Source: Acidobacteriaceae bacterium
GTDB taxonomy: Bacteria; Acidobacteriota; Terriglobia; Bryobacterales; Bryobacteraceae
Reading direction: 5' to 3'
Length of the DNA: 52,460 bases
Assembly (NCBI GenBank): GCA_019244055.1
Contig: JAFATG010000266.1
Coordinates: 1 to 52,460 of the forward strand
Below, in pieces: positions 24,843 to 34,296 of the stretch. The position numbers and the translations under genes were made by a program. Under the pieces are notes generated by a model that saw only the letters and a program-made list of their open reading frames with translations, did no database searches and was not told where the DNA came from. The number at the start of each line of letters is the position of its first letter. Positions within the stretch are counted from its first letter, which is position 1.

Positions 24843-26308
24843 TCGCCAGCGCTCGCTACGGCTGCACGCTCTTTCTGCTGATTGTGCTCTTTAACAAACT
24901 GCTTGCGCTTCGAACGCAACGCAAGGTATTCACGAGCTTCTTTGTAGAGCCGCCGCCGCTCCGCGCCGTCGAAGATTGCCTTTCCGATAAGACGAAGCGC
25001 TACTCTTGGCCGGAAATAAAACTCTCCGTAGAACCGTTCCACCCAGTCCACGAGCTCCGCGCGGTCGAGCCCCGGATATTGATAATTCGGAAGCTGGTGG
25101 CCTGCTTCGTCGGTCATGACCTCATCAATCGTGATGAGCCCGTTCTTCTTGATGTGGTCGTAGTATTCCGTACCCGGAAAGGCGTGGCCGATCGAGACCT
25201 GGATGGTTTCGACGTCAAGCTCTTTGGCAAAGTCGATACTCTTCCGGATAGTCTCGCGCGTTTCACCCGGCAAGCCGACGATAAAGTCACCGTGAATCGT
25301 CAAGCCCAACTTCTTGCAGTTTGCAGTGAATCGGCGCGCCATGTCGATCGTCGCGCCTTTCTTGATGTTCTTCAGAATCTGCTGATCGCCCGATTCGTAG
25401 CCGACGATCAGAAGGCGGCATCCGGCATCCTTCATGGCCTTCAGCGTGTCGTAATCGGTTGTCACGCGCGACGTGCAGCTCCAGGTGAAATTCAGCTTCT
25501 TTAGCTTGGAGCAAAGCTCGATGGTGCGCGCCTTTTGGTAGTTGAAAGTATCGTCGTCGAAGAAAATCTCCTTGAGGCCCGGGAAGTTTTCAAGAGTCCA
25601 GCGGCACTCGTTCACGATATCGTCGGAGGAACGCAACCGCCACCGGTGTCCCGAATGCGTTTGCGGCCACAGACAGAACGTACACTGTGCCGGACAGCCA
25701 CGGGTCGTATAGAACGAAATGTAGGGATTCAGGAGAAAAGGAACGTTATAGCGCCGGAAATCCAGGTCGCGTTTGTAAACCTTCGTGACCCAGGGCAGCG
25801 CGTCCAAGTCCTCGATCACCGGAGCTTCCGGATTGTGTTGAAATCCCCCGTTCTTGCGAAAAACTACACTCGGGATCTCTTCGAGCGGCTTGCCCATCGC
25901 GAAGTCGCGGATCGGATAGTCAAACTCACGCTTCACCACGAAGTCAATCGCCTTCGAAGCTCGTAGCGATTTCTCCGGCTCTATCGTAACCGGCGGCCCA
26001 ACGAAGGCAACCTTCAACTTTGGGTTGACATCTTTCATCATCTCCGCGATCTTCACATCTACCGTGAAGCCCGGCGTCGATGTGAAAAGCACCAACAGCT
26101 CAAAATCCGAGGCCATTACCACGGTTTGGTCAATGGAAACCTTATGAGGGGGAGCGTCAAGAACCTTGCTGTCCGGAATAAGTCCGGCCGGATAGCAGAT
26201 CCACACGGGGTACCAGTAAGACTCGATCTCGCGAGCGGCAGGCCAGCGGGATCCCGCGCCCCCATCGAACCCCTCAAATGAGGGTGGGTTTAGAAAAAGC
26301 GTTCTCAT
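24839..26308 (-). CDS. hpnJ: Hopanoid-associated B12-binding radical SAM protein HpnJ
   Basis: HpnJ is a radical S-adenosylmethionine enzyme with a cobalamin-binding domain. In studied organisms it converts bacteriohopanetetrol glucosamine to the cyclitol ether. The 489 residues start with the family-specific RTLFLNPPSFEGFDGGAGSR. The N-terminal ~190 residues are the B12-binding-like domain. The [4Fe-4S] motif is TTRGCPAQCTFCLW, with cysteines near 205, 209 and 212. The SAM-binding part continues with EIFFDDDTFNYQ and GDFIVGLPGETRETI. A good AGGAG precedes the ATG by 5 nt. It heads the operon hpnJ-eamA-eamA-hpnI. The call is strong because the N-terminal block is characteristic. Confidence 0.92.
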   Translation of the reverse strand: MRTLFLNPPSFEGFDGGAGSRWPAAREIESYWYPVWICYPAGLIPDSKVLDAPPHKVSIDQTVVMASDFELLVLFTSTPGFTVDVKIAEMMKDVNPKLKVAFVGPPVTIEPEKSLRASKAIDFVVKREFDYPIRDFAMGKPLEEIPSVVFRKNGGFQHNPEAPVIEDLDALPWVTKVYKRDLDFRRYNVPFLLNPYISFYTTRGCPAQCTFCLWPQTHSGHRWRLRSSDDIVNECRWTLENFPGLKEIFFDDDTFNYQKARTIELCSKLKKLNFTWSCTSRVTTDYDTLKAMKDAGCRLLIVGYESGDQQILKNIKKGATIDMARRFTANCKKLGLTIHGDFIVGLPGETRETIRKSIDFAKELDVETIQVSIGHAFPGTEYYDHIKKNGLITIDEVMTDEAGHQLPNYQYPGLDRAELVDWVERFYGEFYFRPRVALRLIGKAIFDGAERRRLYKEAREYLALRSKRKQFVKEHNQQKERAAVASAGD

Positions 26309-26432
26309 GGACTCCTGTTGAGCGTTACCCTTTATGGTAGTTTGTTTTAGCTCTTATCCTCAACGATACATCGTCCGCCGGGTGCTACCCCCCGGTCCAA
26401 AGGTGGATAGATGCATCGGGTGGGGATGATAC

Positions 26433-27194
26433 CTAATTGGCCAACGCCAGCTTGCCCGAACCAGGCGCACCAGCTTCATCCCTTTCGACGGAGCCAGACT
26501 TGGAATAGTTGACGTTGAGTTCGACCCGTCCGACGATCCGAGTGTCGATGGTACTTCTCATGTGATCGGGAACAGGAGTTCCGTCGCAAACCGAGTACGC
26601 CTGCTCGAACTCCACTTTCTTGAAGAAGATACTGGGATTTTTCACCAGCCGGCCCTTTTCGTAGACCGGTAGATGCTTTTCGGCTCCCAGCCAAAGCTCA
26701 CCCTTGAACAGTCCTGCTCGCTTCTGTCGCGGCGAGACCTGAAAGACATCGACGCGTGCTCCATCGTCAGTCTCACGCTCGCCTTTGAATTTGAACTTGT
26801 AATTAGCCGGAACCAAGGCCAGCTTCGGATCGTTCTGAACCTGCTTCTCCGCTTCGAGATAGCGGGCAATCACCTGATTCTTGACGGCATCATCTCCCTG
26901 AAATCCGAGCACCCGAAACGTGACCTGGCCCACTCTGGATATGCTACGCAGCACGTGAAGCCGGCCCTGTTTTCGCAGCTTGGGAATTGAAGCGCTGATT
27001 TCAAGCTCCATCGACCCTTGCTGCTTGTTCGCTGCCTGAGCGGACCAAGCCGCGAGATAGTCATTCAGAATGGCTCCAGCACTGCTACCCAACTCACTGT
27101 CCAGCTCGGTTGCGGCAAGAGGCGCGAGGCCAAACGACAGCGCCAATAAGACGACCGACAGCGCCAAGCGTCTATTTATCAATTCGGTATTCAC
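26433..27194 (-). CDS. Secreted protein of unknown function (LolA/lipoprotein-sorting-like)
   Basis: The 253-residue product carries a signal peptide (about residues 9-29) after a short basic start. The mature part is beta-rich with SISRVGQVTFRVLGFQGDDA and the block VDVFQVSPRQKRAGLFKGELWLGAEKHLPVYEKGRLV. That pattern, a decorated half-barrel with Trp-Leu and VYEKGR, is seen in secreted acidobacterial proteins related to outer-membrane lipoprotein-sorting folds. No active-site motif is seen. The start is GTG at 27194. It lies 124 nt before hpnJ on the same strand with a GC hairpin (26378-26395) in the spacer, so co-transcription with the hopanoid operon is uncertain. Confidence 0.6.
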   Translation of the reverse strand: MNTELINRRLALSVVLLALSFGLAPLAATELDSELGSSAGAILNDYLAAWSAQAANKQQGSMELEISASIPKLRKQGRLHVLRSISRVGQVTFRVLGFQGDDAVKNQVIARYLEAEKQVQNDPKLALVPANYKFKFKGERETDDGARVDVFQVSPRQKRAGLFKGELWLGAEKHLPVYEKGRLVKNPSIFFKKVEFEQAYSVCDGTPVPDHMRSTIDTRIVGRVELNVNYSKSGSVERDEAGAPGSGKLALAN

Positions 27195-27455
27195 ACGTTC
27201 GTCGGGAAGATCTCAGAGCAGGGACGCACCACGGATGAGGCAATTCCTGCCAATTTACCAGATCGGCTGAAATCCGTCCCGGCTTCTTTTATGTACAGCG
27301 CTTAGATGACGCTGGCCGCTTTCCAGGTTGCATTCATGCGATCCGTGGAACGGAAAGGACGCTCCTTACCAATGCTGGCGAAAATTCCCGGATAGTGCCG
27401 GACTAGTAATGTAGAAGGATTGACTCGGACCCACTCCTGAGTGTGAACCCTACCC

Positions 27456-28166
27456 ATGCGCCGCGATTATCACAATTGGTACAGTCATCGACTTGGCCGG
27501 AATATGGAGCTCTTGGCCTATGGCCATGCCGGACAGCCGATCCTGGTGTTCCCCACCTCGCGGGGCAGGTTCTTCGAATACGAAAACGCAGGCATGATTC
27601 ACGCGGTTTGGCAGAAGATCGAAGCGGGGCAGCTTCAGTTCTTCTGCGTCGACAGTTTCGACGGAGAAAGCTGGTACAACCGTGGCGTCCATCCGCATGA
27701 TCGGGTGATGCGGCACAACGCGTACGAGACCTACATCCTGTTTGAGGTTGTCCCGCTGATCAAAGGAGTGAATGGGGCGCAGCAGATTTGTGTAACCGGT
27801 TGTAGCTTGGGCGCTTATCATGCCTTCAACTTCGCCATGCGACATCCGGATGTGGCTTCGTGCTGCGTCTCGATGAGCGGCTGCTTCGAGATGAAATCGT
27901 TCATGGACGGTTACTATGACAACGATTTCTATTTCAATAATCCGGTCGATTACCTGCCCAATATGAGTGATGGTTGGTTTCTAGACCACTACCGGCAAAT
28001 GAGGATCGTATTGGCAGCAGGAGACCACGATATCTGTCTGGGCGAGAACTTCCGTGTGGCGGATATATTAGGGCGAAAACGCATCCCGCACTGGCTCGAT
28101 GTATGGACGGGAGGCGAGCGCCACGACTGGCCGCTGTGGCAACGCATGGCGGTAAAATTCTTCTAA
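27456..28166 (+). CDS. Putative esterase (alpha/beta hydrolase, esterase-D-like)
   Basis: The 236-residue protein is an alpha/beta hydrolase of the putative-esterase family. The nucleophile elbow is GCSLGAYHAFNFAMRHPD, with Ser near residue 116. The oxyanion region ILVFPTSRGRFFEYEN is at about 29-44. The catalytic His is probably in GGERHDWPLWQ near 225, with an Asp around GDHD. It has no signal peptide, so it is cytoplasmic. It opens the run of five genes with two ATP-grasp-type proteins, a GCS2 ligase and a metallo-enzyme, so it may hydrolyse an ester or thioester intermediate of that pathway. No good Shine-Dalgarno or promoter was recognised in the 261-nt spacer upstream. Confidence 0.8.
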   Translation: MRRDYHNWYSHRLGRNMELLAYGHAGQPILVFPTSRGRFFEYENAGMIHAVWQKIEAGQLQFFCVDSFDGESWYNRGVHPHDRVMRHNAYETYILFEVVPLIKGVNGAQQICVTGCSLGAYHAFNFAMRHPDVASCCVSMSGCFEMKSFMDGYYDNDFYFNNPVDYLPNMSDGWFLDHYRQMRIVLAAGDHDICLGENFRVADILGRKRIPHWLDVWTGGERHDWPLWQRMAVKFF

Positions 28167-28195
28167 CCTAGGTACAAAGAAAGTACGAGGAAGCA

Positions 28196-29155
28196 ATGCG
28201 GAAGATCGGAATCATCTACGGCATGGAAAGTTCTTTCCCGCCGGCTCTCGTGGACCGCATTAACAGCAAAGCTGTTCCCGGAGTCATTGCGGAGCACATC
28301 CGGATCGGCGGAGTAAAGATGGCCGAGCCATCTGGCTATCGCCTGATTATCGACCGCATTTCTCACGATATCGAGTTCTATCGCGCCTACCTGAAGAATG
28401 CTGTTCTGACCGGCACGATCGTCATCAACAACCCGTTTTGGTGGAGCGCCGACGACAAGTTTTTTAATTACGCTTTGGCCAGCCAGCTTGGCGTGGCCAT
28501 ACCACACACGGTGGTTCTTCCGCACAAAGAGCATCCCTCCGGAACCACGGCCCAATCGATGCGAAATCTCGCCTTCCCGTTAAATTGGGACGAAATCTTC
28601 GAGTACATCGGCTTCCCGGCATTTCTCAAACCATTTAGCGGGGGTGGCTGGAAGCATGTATACAAGGTCAATTCCCGCCAGGAGTTCTTCGCCGCTTACG
28701 ACCAAACCGGCTCCTTATGCATGACGTTGCAATCCGCAGTGGATTTCGACGAATACTTCCGTTGCTACGTTATTGGGCAGGAGAAGGTCCGGGTGATGAA
28801 GTACGATCCGAGACAGCCGCATCATCTCCGCTACGTGAAGGACAGTCGAGCCAGTTCGCAGGAACTGCATGAACGCGTCGTCAGGGATTGCCTGACCTTG
28901 TGCCGCGCTCTCGGCTACGACTTCAACACCGTCGAATTCGCGGTTCAAAAGGGCGTGCCCTATGCTATCGATTTCCTAAACCCGGCTCCCGATGCAGACC
29001 TTTACTCGGTCGGTGAAGAAAATTTCCACTGGGTAGTGGACAGTGTGGCCCAGCTAGCGCTCGATAAGGCTCTCAGCGACCAGGAGATGAACACGCACTT
29101 CCACTGGAGCCACTATTTGGGCCACGCATCGAAGCACGCGGCGGCGCTTTCCTAG
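28196..29155 (+). CDS. ATP-grasp domain protein (probable peptide/amide ligase)
   Basis: ATP-grasp enzymes join a carboxylate to an amine or thiol through an acyl-phosphate. The 319 residues show the fold in order: a Rossmann-like N-domain (about 1-110), the ATP-binding FPAFLKPFSGGGWKHVYKV (about 139-157) with its Lys and Gly-rich loop, then EYFRCYVIGQEKVRVMKYDP, and the metal-binding end FAVQKGVPYAIDFLNPAPDAD (about 247-267). It has no export signal. A GAGG Shine-Dalgarno precedes the ATG, 29 nt after the esterase gene. A second ATP-grasp-like gene is three genes downstream. Substrates are not predictable from sequence; the neighbouring GCS2 ligase suggests an amino acid or small peptide. 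Confidence 0.82.
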   Translation: MRKIGIIYGMESSFPPALVDRINSKAVPGVIAEHIRIGGVKMAEPSGYRLIIDRISHDIEFYRAYLKNAVLTGTIVINNPFWWSADDKFFNYALASQLGVAIPHTVVLPHKEHPSGTTAQSMRNLAFPLNWDEIFEYIGFPAFLKPFSGGGWKHVYKVNSRQEFFAAYDQTGSLCMTLQSAVDFDEYFRCYVIGQEKVRVMKYDPRQPHHLRYVKDSRASSQELHERVVRDCLTLCRALGYDFNTVEFAVQKGVPYAIDFLNPAPDADLYSVGEENFHWVVDSVAQLALDKALSDQEMNTHFHWSHYLGHASKHAAALS

Positions 29156-29186
29156 CTCGCGTTCAGTTTCAATAAATAGAGAAGCG

Positions 29187-30320
29187 ATGAGACCGAGTTT
29201 CACCTTAGGCATCGAAGAAGAGTATCAGACTATCGATCCCGAGACCCGCGATCTTCGGTCGCACATTGACGCGGAGATCATCTCTAAAGGCAAGACCCTT
29301 CTGAAAGAAGCCGTAAAGGCTGAAATGCATCAGTCGGTCGTCGAGGTGGGAACTGGTATTTGCAAGGACATCAAGGAAGCCTCGGTCGAGCTTAAAGCGC
29401 TTCGTTGTCAGATCTGCGATCTGGCGAAGGCAAACGGCCTCCGATTAGCATCCGCCGGAACGCATCCCTTCGCCGATTGGCGAAAACAGGATATCTACCC
29501 GGACGAGAGATACGAAATCATTGTGCAGGATCTGAAGATGGTCGCCCGCGCGAATCTCATCTTCGGCTTGCACGTCCACGTCGGAGTCGAAGACCGCGAA
29601 ACATCCATGCATTTGATGAATGCGGCCCGCTATTTCCTGCCGCATATTCTTGCTCTCTCCACGAATTCGCCTTTCTGGCTGAGCATGGATACCGGCTTGA
29701 AATCGTATCGCTGCAAAGTGTTCGATAAGTTCCCGCGCACCAACATCCCGGATTATTTCGCAAGCTGGGGCGAGTACGAAAGTTTCGTCAATCTGCTGGT
29801 AAGAACGAATTGCATCGACAACGCGAAAAAGATCTGGTGGGATATTCGCCCTCATCCGCATTTCCCTACCCTCGAATTTCGTATCTGCGACGTGCCGATG
29901 CGCGCGGACGAAACCATCGCGATCGCGGCGCTAATTCAGGCAACCATCGCAAAATTGTACAAGTTACATGCCGCCAATCAAGGCTTTCGGCTGTATCGCC
30001 GGGCCCTAATTATGGAGAACAAGTGGCGCGCGGCTCGTTACGGGCTCGACGGCAAGCTGATTGACTTCGGCAAACAGATCGAAGTACCGGTCCGGGATCT
30101 TATTTACGAATATCTTGACTTCGTGGACGACGTCGTGGATGAGCTCGGTTCGCGCGACGAAATCAACTACATTCACCGTATCCTGGAGAATGGAACAGGA
30201 GCCGACCGGCAACTACGTATTTTTCAGGAAACAGGGGATTTCACCAAAGTTGTGGACTATATCGTCTATGAAACCGAGGCTGGCCTTAAAGAAGTCATCG
30301 GCGCCGGCGCGACAAAATGA
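29187..30320 (+). CDS. GCS2-family carboxylate-amine ligase (glutamate-cysteine ligase-like)
   Basis: This is a member of the glutamate-cysteine ligase family 2 (YbdK/EgtA-like), which forms gamma-glutamyl or similar amide bonds with ATP. The 377 residues begin with the hallmark GIEEEYQ metal-binding motif (8-14). Further landmarks are HQSVVEVGTGIC (about 48-59), FGLHVHVGVED, WWDIRPHPHFPTLEFRICD and MENKWRAARYGLDG. Length is normal for COG2170. It lies 31 nt after the ATP-grasp gene and overlaps the next gene by 4 nt, so they are in one transcript. Since the host probably uses bacillithiol (bshC at 44347), glutathione synthesis is not the expected role. Confidence 0.88.
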   Translation: MRPSFTLGIEEEYQTIDPETRDLRSHIDAEIISKGKTLLKEAVKAEMHQSVVEVGTGICKDIKEASVELKALRCQICDLAKANGLRLASAGTHPFADWRKQDIYPDERYEIIVQDLKMVARANLIFGLHVHVGVEDRETSMHLMNAARYFLPHILALSTNSPFWLSMDTGLKSYRCKVFDKFPRTNIPDYFASWGEYESFVNLLVRTNCIDNAKKIWWDIRPHPHFPTLEFRICDVPMRADETIAIAALIQATIAKLYKLHAANQGFRLYRRALIMENKWRAARYGLDGKLIDFGKQIEVPVRDLIYEYLDFVDDVVDELGSRDEINYIHRILENGTGADRQLRIFQETGDFTKVVDYIVYETEAGLKEVIGAGATK

Positions 30321-31333
30321 CAGATTTAAATAACAGGTCGTTCGATCCAGAGCTGAGACCGGGAGCGCACAACGCCGTTTTTGTGTGCCTGAAGGTGCAG
30401 CCGTCTGAAAAGGTGACGCTGATCACTGACCATGCGTGCGAAGAGATCGCCGCTAGCATTATCTCGGAGCTGAACGGGTCCGGTTGCACTTACAAGAGCC
30501 TCGTGTTGGAGGATCTGGCGGCGCGGCCTCTGGTTGATATGCCGCGCGAAATTCTGGCTGACATGGAAACGAGCCAGGTTAGTATCTTCGCGGTTCAGGC
30601 ACAGGAAAACGAGCTGCGCACGCGCATGCAGATGTGCGAGGTAGTCAACCGCAAGAAGCTGCGTCATGCCCACATGGTCAACATTGAGAAGAAGATCATG
30701 CTCGAAGGCATGCGGGCCGACTTCAACAGGGTGGATGACCTCACTCTTCGCGTGATGAACATCGTCAATAAGGCTCAGACGATCCGCGCGACTACTTCCG
30801 CTGGAACTGAGATTCGAGCGAGCCTGACCTCCGCGTACAAATGGATCAAAACTAGCGGAATCATCAGCCCCGAGAAGTGGGGGAACCTACCGGGTGGCGA
30901 AACCTTCACTTCTCCGCTAGAAGTGAACGGCACTTTCGTTGTGGATGGCGTAGTGGGCGATTACCTGTGTGCCAAGTTCGGCGATTTGAAAAAGACACCG
31001 CTGACTCTCCAGGTGGCCGCCAATCGGCTCATCGAGGCGCATTCCGAAAACAAAGAGCTGGAAAGGGAGTTCTGGGACTACACGCATCGCGACCAGAATA
31101 GTGATCGTGTCGGCGAATTCGCCATCGGCACAAATCTGGCCTGCACGCACGTGGTCGGGAACATCCTTCAGGATGAAAAGATCCCCGGTGTCCACATGGC
31201 CTTCGGCGATCCCTATGGCGCCCACACTGGAGCGCAGTGGACGTCAACTACTCACATTGATGTTGTCGGCCGCAATTTCAATATCTGGGCAGATGATCAA
31301 CAGATCATGAGCGCGGGCCAGTTCCTGATATAG
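30317..31333 (+). CDS. M29-like metalloaminopeptidase or NicX-type metallo-enzyme
   Basis: The 338-residue protein belongs to the M29 thermophilic aminopeptidase-like fold. The C-terminal metal-ligand blocks are visible: GEFAIGTNLACTHVVGN (Glu, about residue 265), IPGVHMAFGDPYG (His) and STTHIDVVGRNFNIW (His and Asp, near 312-314). True M29 peptidases are usually about 410 residues, and the shorter form is closer to the 2,5-dihydroxypyridine dioxygenase (NicX) branch, so both readings remain open. It overlaps the GCS2 gene by 4 nt and is followed 12 nt later by a second ATP-grasp-like gene. In this setting, trimming or releasing a small peptide is the likelier role, as an inference. Confidence 0.75.
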   Translation: MTDLNNRSFDPELRPGAHNAVFVCLKVQPSEKVTLITDHACEEIAASIISELNGSGCTYKSLVLEDLAARPLVDMPREILADMETSQVSIFAVQAQENELRTRMQMCEVVNRKKLRHAHMVNIEKKIMLEGMRADFNRVDDLTLRVMNIVNKAQTIRATTSAGTEIRASLTSAYKWIKTSGIISPEKWGNLPGGETFTSPLEVNGTFVVDGVVGDYLCAKFGDLKKTPLTLQVAANRLIEAHSENKELEREFWDYTHRDQNSDRVGEFAIGTNLACTHVVGNILQDEKIPGVHMAFGDPYGAHTGAQWTSTTHIDVVGRNFNIWADDQQIMSAGQFLI

Positions 31334-31345
31334 TCACACGTCAGC

Positions 31346-32536
31346 GTGATACCCGAGTTACGGAAGCGATTCAACGAGCGCTGGAATCCGCAACTGTATT
31401 CCGAGCTTTTGCGGCGTTTAGAGCAGGATTCCGGTACTCACATCAGCTTCCGCTGCAGCGAAACGCCCATTTTTCTTCCGGACGCGCTGTTGAGCAAGAT
31501 GGCGCGCTACGGGCAGGAACTATATCAACAACTCGAAGAAAATTCGGGATACATCCAAGCGTCCGACGCGGCCATCCCTCCGCGCTTTCGAGTTCCGAAT
31601 GAAACCGCGCATCCTCTCTTCTTGCAAGCGGATTTCGGCCTCGTCCGCGCGCCCGATGGAATTCTAGAGCCCAAGCTGGTCGAGATCCAAGGCTTCCCCT
31701 CCATTTACGGGTTCCAGGCCCTGCTCGCGAGCACATATCATCACGTGTATCGATTAACCGATCTCGATAGCCGGATGACGCCTTTTTTGGATGGGCTCGA
31801 CGAGACGAGCTATTGGGAGTTATTGCGGCGCGTCATCTTGAACGGCCATGCACCGGAACAAGTGGTGCTGCTCGAAATCGAACCCTACGAACAAAAGACT
31901 CTTCCGGATTTCCTGTTTACGCAAAAGCGCCTTGGGATCCCGATTGCCTGTATCACGCAAGTAGAAAGGCGCGGTCGAAAGCTGTACTTCAACGGCGTCG
32001 AGATCAAGCGGATTTACAACCGTGTGATTGTGGACGAGCTGATTCGCAAGAACATCCGGCCTTCGTTTCAGCTCACGGAAGATCTCGACCTCGAATGGGC
32101 GGGCCATCCCAACTGGTTCTTCCGCATCAGCAAATTTTCGTTGCCCTGGTTCCGGCATCCATGCGTGCCGGAGACCTGGTTTCTCGATCGTCTTGATAAG
32201 CTCCCTGATGATCTCGGCAATTACGTGTTGAAGCCGCTTTACTCATTCGCCGGCCTCGGCGTCAGCATCGGTCCCACCAAAGAAGAGATCGAAGCCATTC
32301 CCGAGAACCGGCGCCCCGATTTCATCCTGCAGCGAAAGATGAACTTCGTCCCGACTATCGAGACCCCGAGCGGTCCAACGAAAATCGAGGTTCGGGTCAT
32401 GTACGTTTGGGACGGAACGCTAAAGCCGGTAACGACGGTGCTGCGTAGTGGCAGAGGCAAGATGATGGGAGTAGACTTCAACAAGAATCTGGATTGGGTC
32501 GGCGCCTCGGCTGGATTTTGCATCCCCCAGCAGTAA
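31346..32536 (+). CDS. ATP-grasp-like protein of unknown function
   Basis: The 396-residue protein looks like a divergent ATP-grasp enzyme. The N-terminal half has [20 protein letters not shown] followed by [14 protein letters not shown] (about 97-125), reminiscent of the substrate-binding part of glutathionylspermidine-synthase-like ligases. The C-terminal half has [18 protein letters not shown] (about 293-310), DFILQRKM and [12 protein letters not shown], which fit the ATP-lysine, the adenine-binding hinge and the metal-binding Glu/Arg region. It has no signal peptide. The start is GTG, 12 nt after the metallo-enzyme gene. It is probably the third amide-forming enzyme of the cluster. The family is not one I can name precisely. 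Confidence 0.65.
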   Translation: MIPELRKRFNERWNPQLYSELLRRLEQDSGTHISFRCSETPIFLPDALLSKMARYGQELYQQLEENSGYIQASDAAIPPRFRVPNETAHPLFLQADFGLVRAPDGILEPKLVEIQGFPSIYGFQALLASTYHHVYRLTDLDSRMTPFLDGLDETSYWELLRRVILNGHAPEQVVLLEIEPYEQKTLPDFLFTQKRLGIPIACITQVERRGRKLYFNGVEIKRIYNRVIVDELIRKNIRPSFQLTEDLDLEWAGHPNWFFRISKFSLPWFRHPCVPETWFLDRLDKLPDDLGNYVLKPLYSFAGLGVSIGPTKEEIEAIPENRRPDFILQRKMNFVPTIETPSGPTKIEVRVMYVWDGTLKPVTTVLRSGRGKMMGVDFNKNLDWVGASAGFCIPQQ

Positions 32537-32586
32537 CGGGCCGCCTGCCAGGGCATCACACAGCAGTAGCAAATAGGAGAACCGGC

Positions 32587-34245
32587 ATGGCTACGGATCC
32601 GCGCGCGGGTAAACCCGCCGATCCTTCAATGCTCGTGAATCTACCGCGATTGATCGCGAGTTACTACACCATTAAGGCCGATCCTGCAGAGAAGACGCAA
32701 CGTGTGGCTTTCGGAACGTCCGGCCATCGAGGTTCTTCCTTTAGCGCTGGATTTAACGAGAACCAGATTCTTGCCATTACGCAGGCCATCTGCCGTTATC
32801 GCCAGGAGCAAGGCGCGACCGGGCCCCTGTTTCTGGGCATGGATACGCACGCGCTTTCAGAGCCCGCCTTCATGTCCGCCCTGGAGGTGCTGGCTGCGAA
32901 CGGCATCGATGTAATGATCGACGATGCGGGCGGCTACACGCCGACTCCATCACTCTCACACGCAATTCTTACCCATAATCGTGATCGCAAAGACAAGCTC
33001 GCGGACGGCATTGTCATCACGCCTTCGCATAATCCGCCTGAAGATGGCGGCTTCAAGTACAATCCTCCATCCGGCGGTCCAGCCGATACCACCGCAACCA
33101 AATGGATTGAGGACCATGCGAATGAACTCATGGCCGCTGGTTTGAACGGCGTGGCCCGAATGCCCTTCGAGCGCGCACTGCGCGCCTCGACCACTTATCG
33201 CTATGACTACGTAGCGAATTACGTCAACAACCTTGGCGCTGTTATAGATTTCAACGCAATCACCAGCGCGCGACTGAATCTCGCGGTGGACCCGCTGGGC
33301 GGCGCCGGAGTCGCCTATTGGCCGCGAATCGCCGAGCGGTATCGCCTCGATCTTGCGGTGCTCAATACCAACGTCGATCCGACTTTCCGATTTATGACCC
33401 TCGATTGGGACGGAAAGATTCGCATGGACTGCTCTTCACCATACGCAATGGCCAGCCTGATCGGATTGAAGGACAAATACGATGTTGCTTTCGCTTGCGA
33501 TACCGATCACGATAGGCATGGCATCGTCACTCGGAGCGCGGGCTTACTGAATCCCAATCACTATCTGGCGGTTGCCATTGACTATCTTTTCCGCAACCGT
33601 CCCGAGTGGAGACATGATGCCGGTGTTGGCAAGACCCTCGTCAGCAGCAGCATTATCGATCGCGTAGCCGCCGATCTCAAACGACGCCTCTATGAGGTCC
33701 CCGTCGGATTTAAGTGGTTTGTGGATGGTCTGCTCGATGGCTCGCTCGGCTTCGGTGGCGAAGAGAGCGCAGGCGCGTCCTTCCTCAGACGCGATGGCGG
33801 TGCTTGGAGCACGGACAAGGACGGTTTGATTCTGGCTCTGCTCTCGGCCGAGATCACCGCAAAAACCGGCAAGGATCCCGGCGAGAAATATCGTGACCTC
33901 ACGAGCCGGTTTGGCGACCCCGTATATGAGCGGATCGACGCGCCCGCATCACCGGAAGAAAAAGCGGTTCTCGCGAAGCTGTCGCCGGAACAAGTTTCTG
34001 CGAAGGAACTCGCAGGAGAGCCGATCAAAGCTATGTTGACGAGCGCGCCCGGCAATGGAGGGCCGCTCGGCGGATTGAAAGTTATGACTGAAAACGGCTG
34101 GTTTGCCGCGCGGCCTTCCGGTACAGAGAATGTATATAAAATCTATGCAGAAAGTTTCCTTGGCAAAGAGCATTTGCACCGCCTTCAGAAGGAAGCGCGA
34201 GCTCTAATTTCGCGCACTTTCCAAACCGTTGCAGCGGCCAGCTGA
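32587..34245 (+). CDS. pgm: Phosphoglucomutase (alpha-D-glucose-1,6-bisphosphate type)
   Basis: Pgm interconverts glucose 1-phosphate and glucose 6-phosphate. With the start at the ATG at 32587, supported by AGGAG 7 nt upstream, the product is 552 residues, close to the E. coli-type enzyme (about 546). A longer reading from 32494 would overlap the previous gene and lacks support. Landmarks are [12 protein letters not shown] near residue 39, the phosphoserine loop [21 protein letters not shown] (Ser near 147, shown in part), the metal loop [11 protein letters not shown], the substrate loop [11 protein letters not shown] and the phosphate-binding [15 protein letters not shown]. It lies 50 nt after the ATP-grasp-like gene, so it may or may not belong to that transcript. 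Confidence 0.96.
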   Translation: MATDPRAGKPADPSMLVNLPRLIASYYTIKADPAEKTQRVAFGTSGHRGSSFSAGFNENQILAITQAICRYRQEQGATGPLFLGMDTHALSEPAFMSALEVLAANGIDVMIDDAGGYTPTPSLSHAILTHNRDRKDKLADGIVITPSHNPPEDGGFKYNPPSGGPADTTATKWIEDHANELMAAGLNGVARMPFERALRASTTYRYDYVANYVNNLGAVIDFNAITSARLNLAVDPLGGAGVAYWPRIAERYRLDLAVLNTNVDPTFRFMTLDWDGKIRMDCSSPYAMASLIGLKDKYDVAFACDTDHDRHGIVTRSAGLLNPNHYLAVAIDYLFRNRPEWRHDAGVGKTLVSSSIIDRVAADLKRRLYEVPVGFKWFVDGLLDGSLGFGGEESAGASFLRRDGGAWSTDKDGLILALLSAEITAKTGKDPGEKYRDLTSRFGDPVYERIDAPASPEEKAVLAKLSPEQVSAKELAGEPIKAMLTSAPGNGGPLGGLKVMTENGWFAARPSGTENVYKIYAESFLGKEHLHRLQKEARALISRTFQTVAAAS

Positions 34246-34281
34246 TCCGGTTTCGGAAGCCACTCTTTCTCGCCCTTCGGT

Positions 34282-34290
34282 TGCTACACT
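34282..34290 (+). promoter_or_regulatory. Extended -10 promoter element for the first CRTAC1 gene
   Basis: TGC-TACACT (34282-34290) is an extended -10 with no clear -35. Transcription would begin at about 34297, the first base of the TTG start codon of the next gene, so the mRNA would be leaderless. No Shine-Dalgarno is present, which agrees. Confidence 0.4.
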
Positions 34291-34296
34291 TCTGGA

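Noticed and set aside
24818-25504. 228-codon plus-strand reading frame opposite hpnJ
   Set aside because: It is the antisense shadow of a well-identified gene and has no recognisable protein pattern.
26378-26395. GC hairpin CCGGG/CCCGG upstream of hpnJ as a terminator
   Set aside because: No T-run follows on either strand, and the loop sequence allows alternative pairings.
32494-32586. N-terminal extension of phosphoglucomutase
   Set aside because: It overlaps the upstream gene, lacks family similarity, and the ATG at 32587 has a good Shine-Dalgarno.
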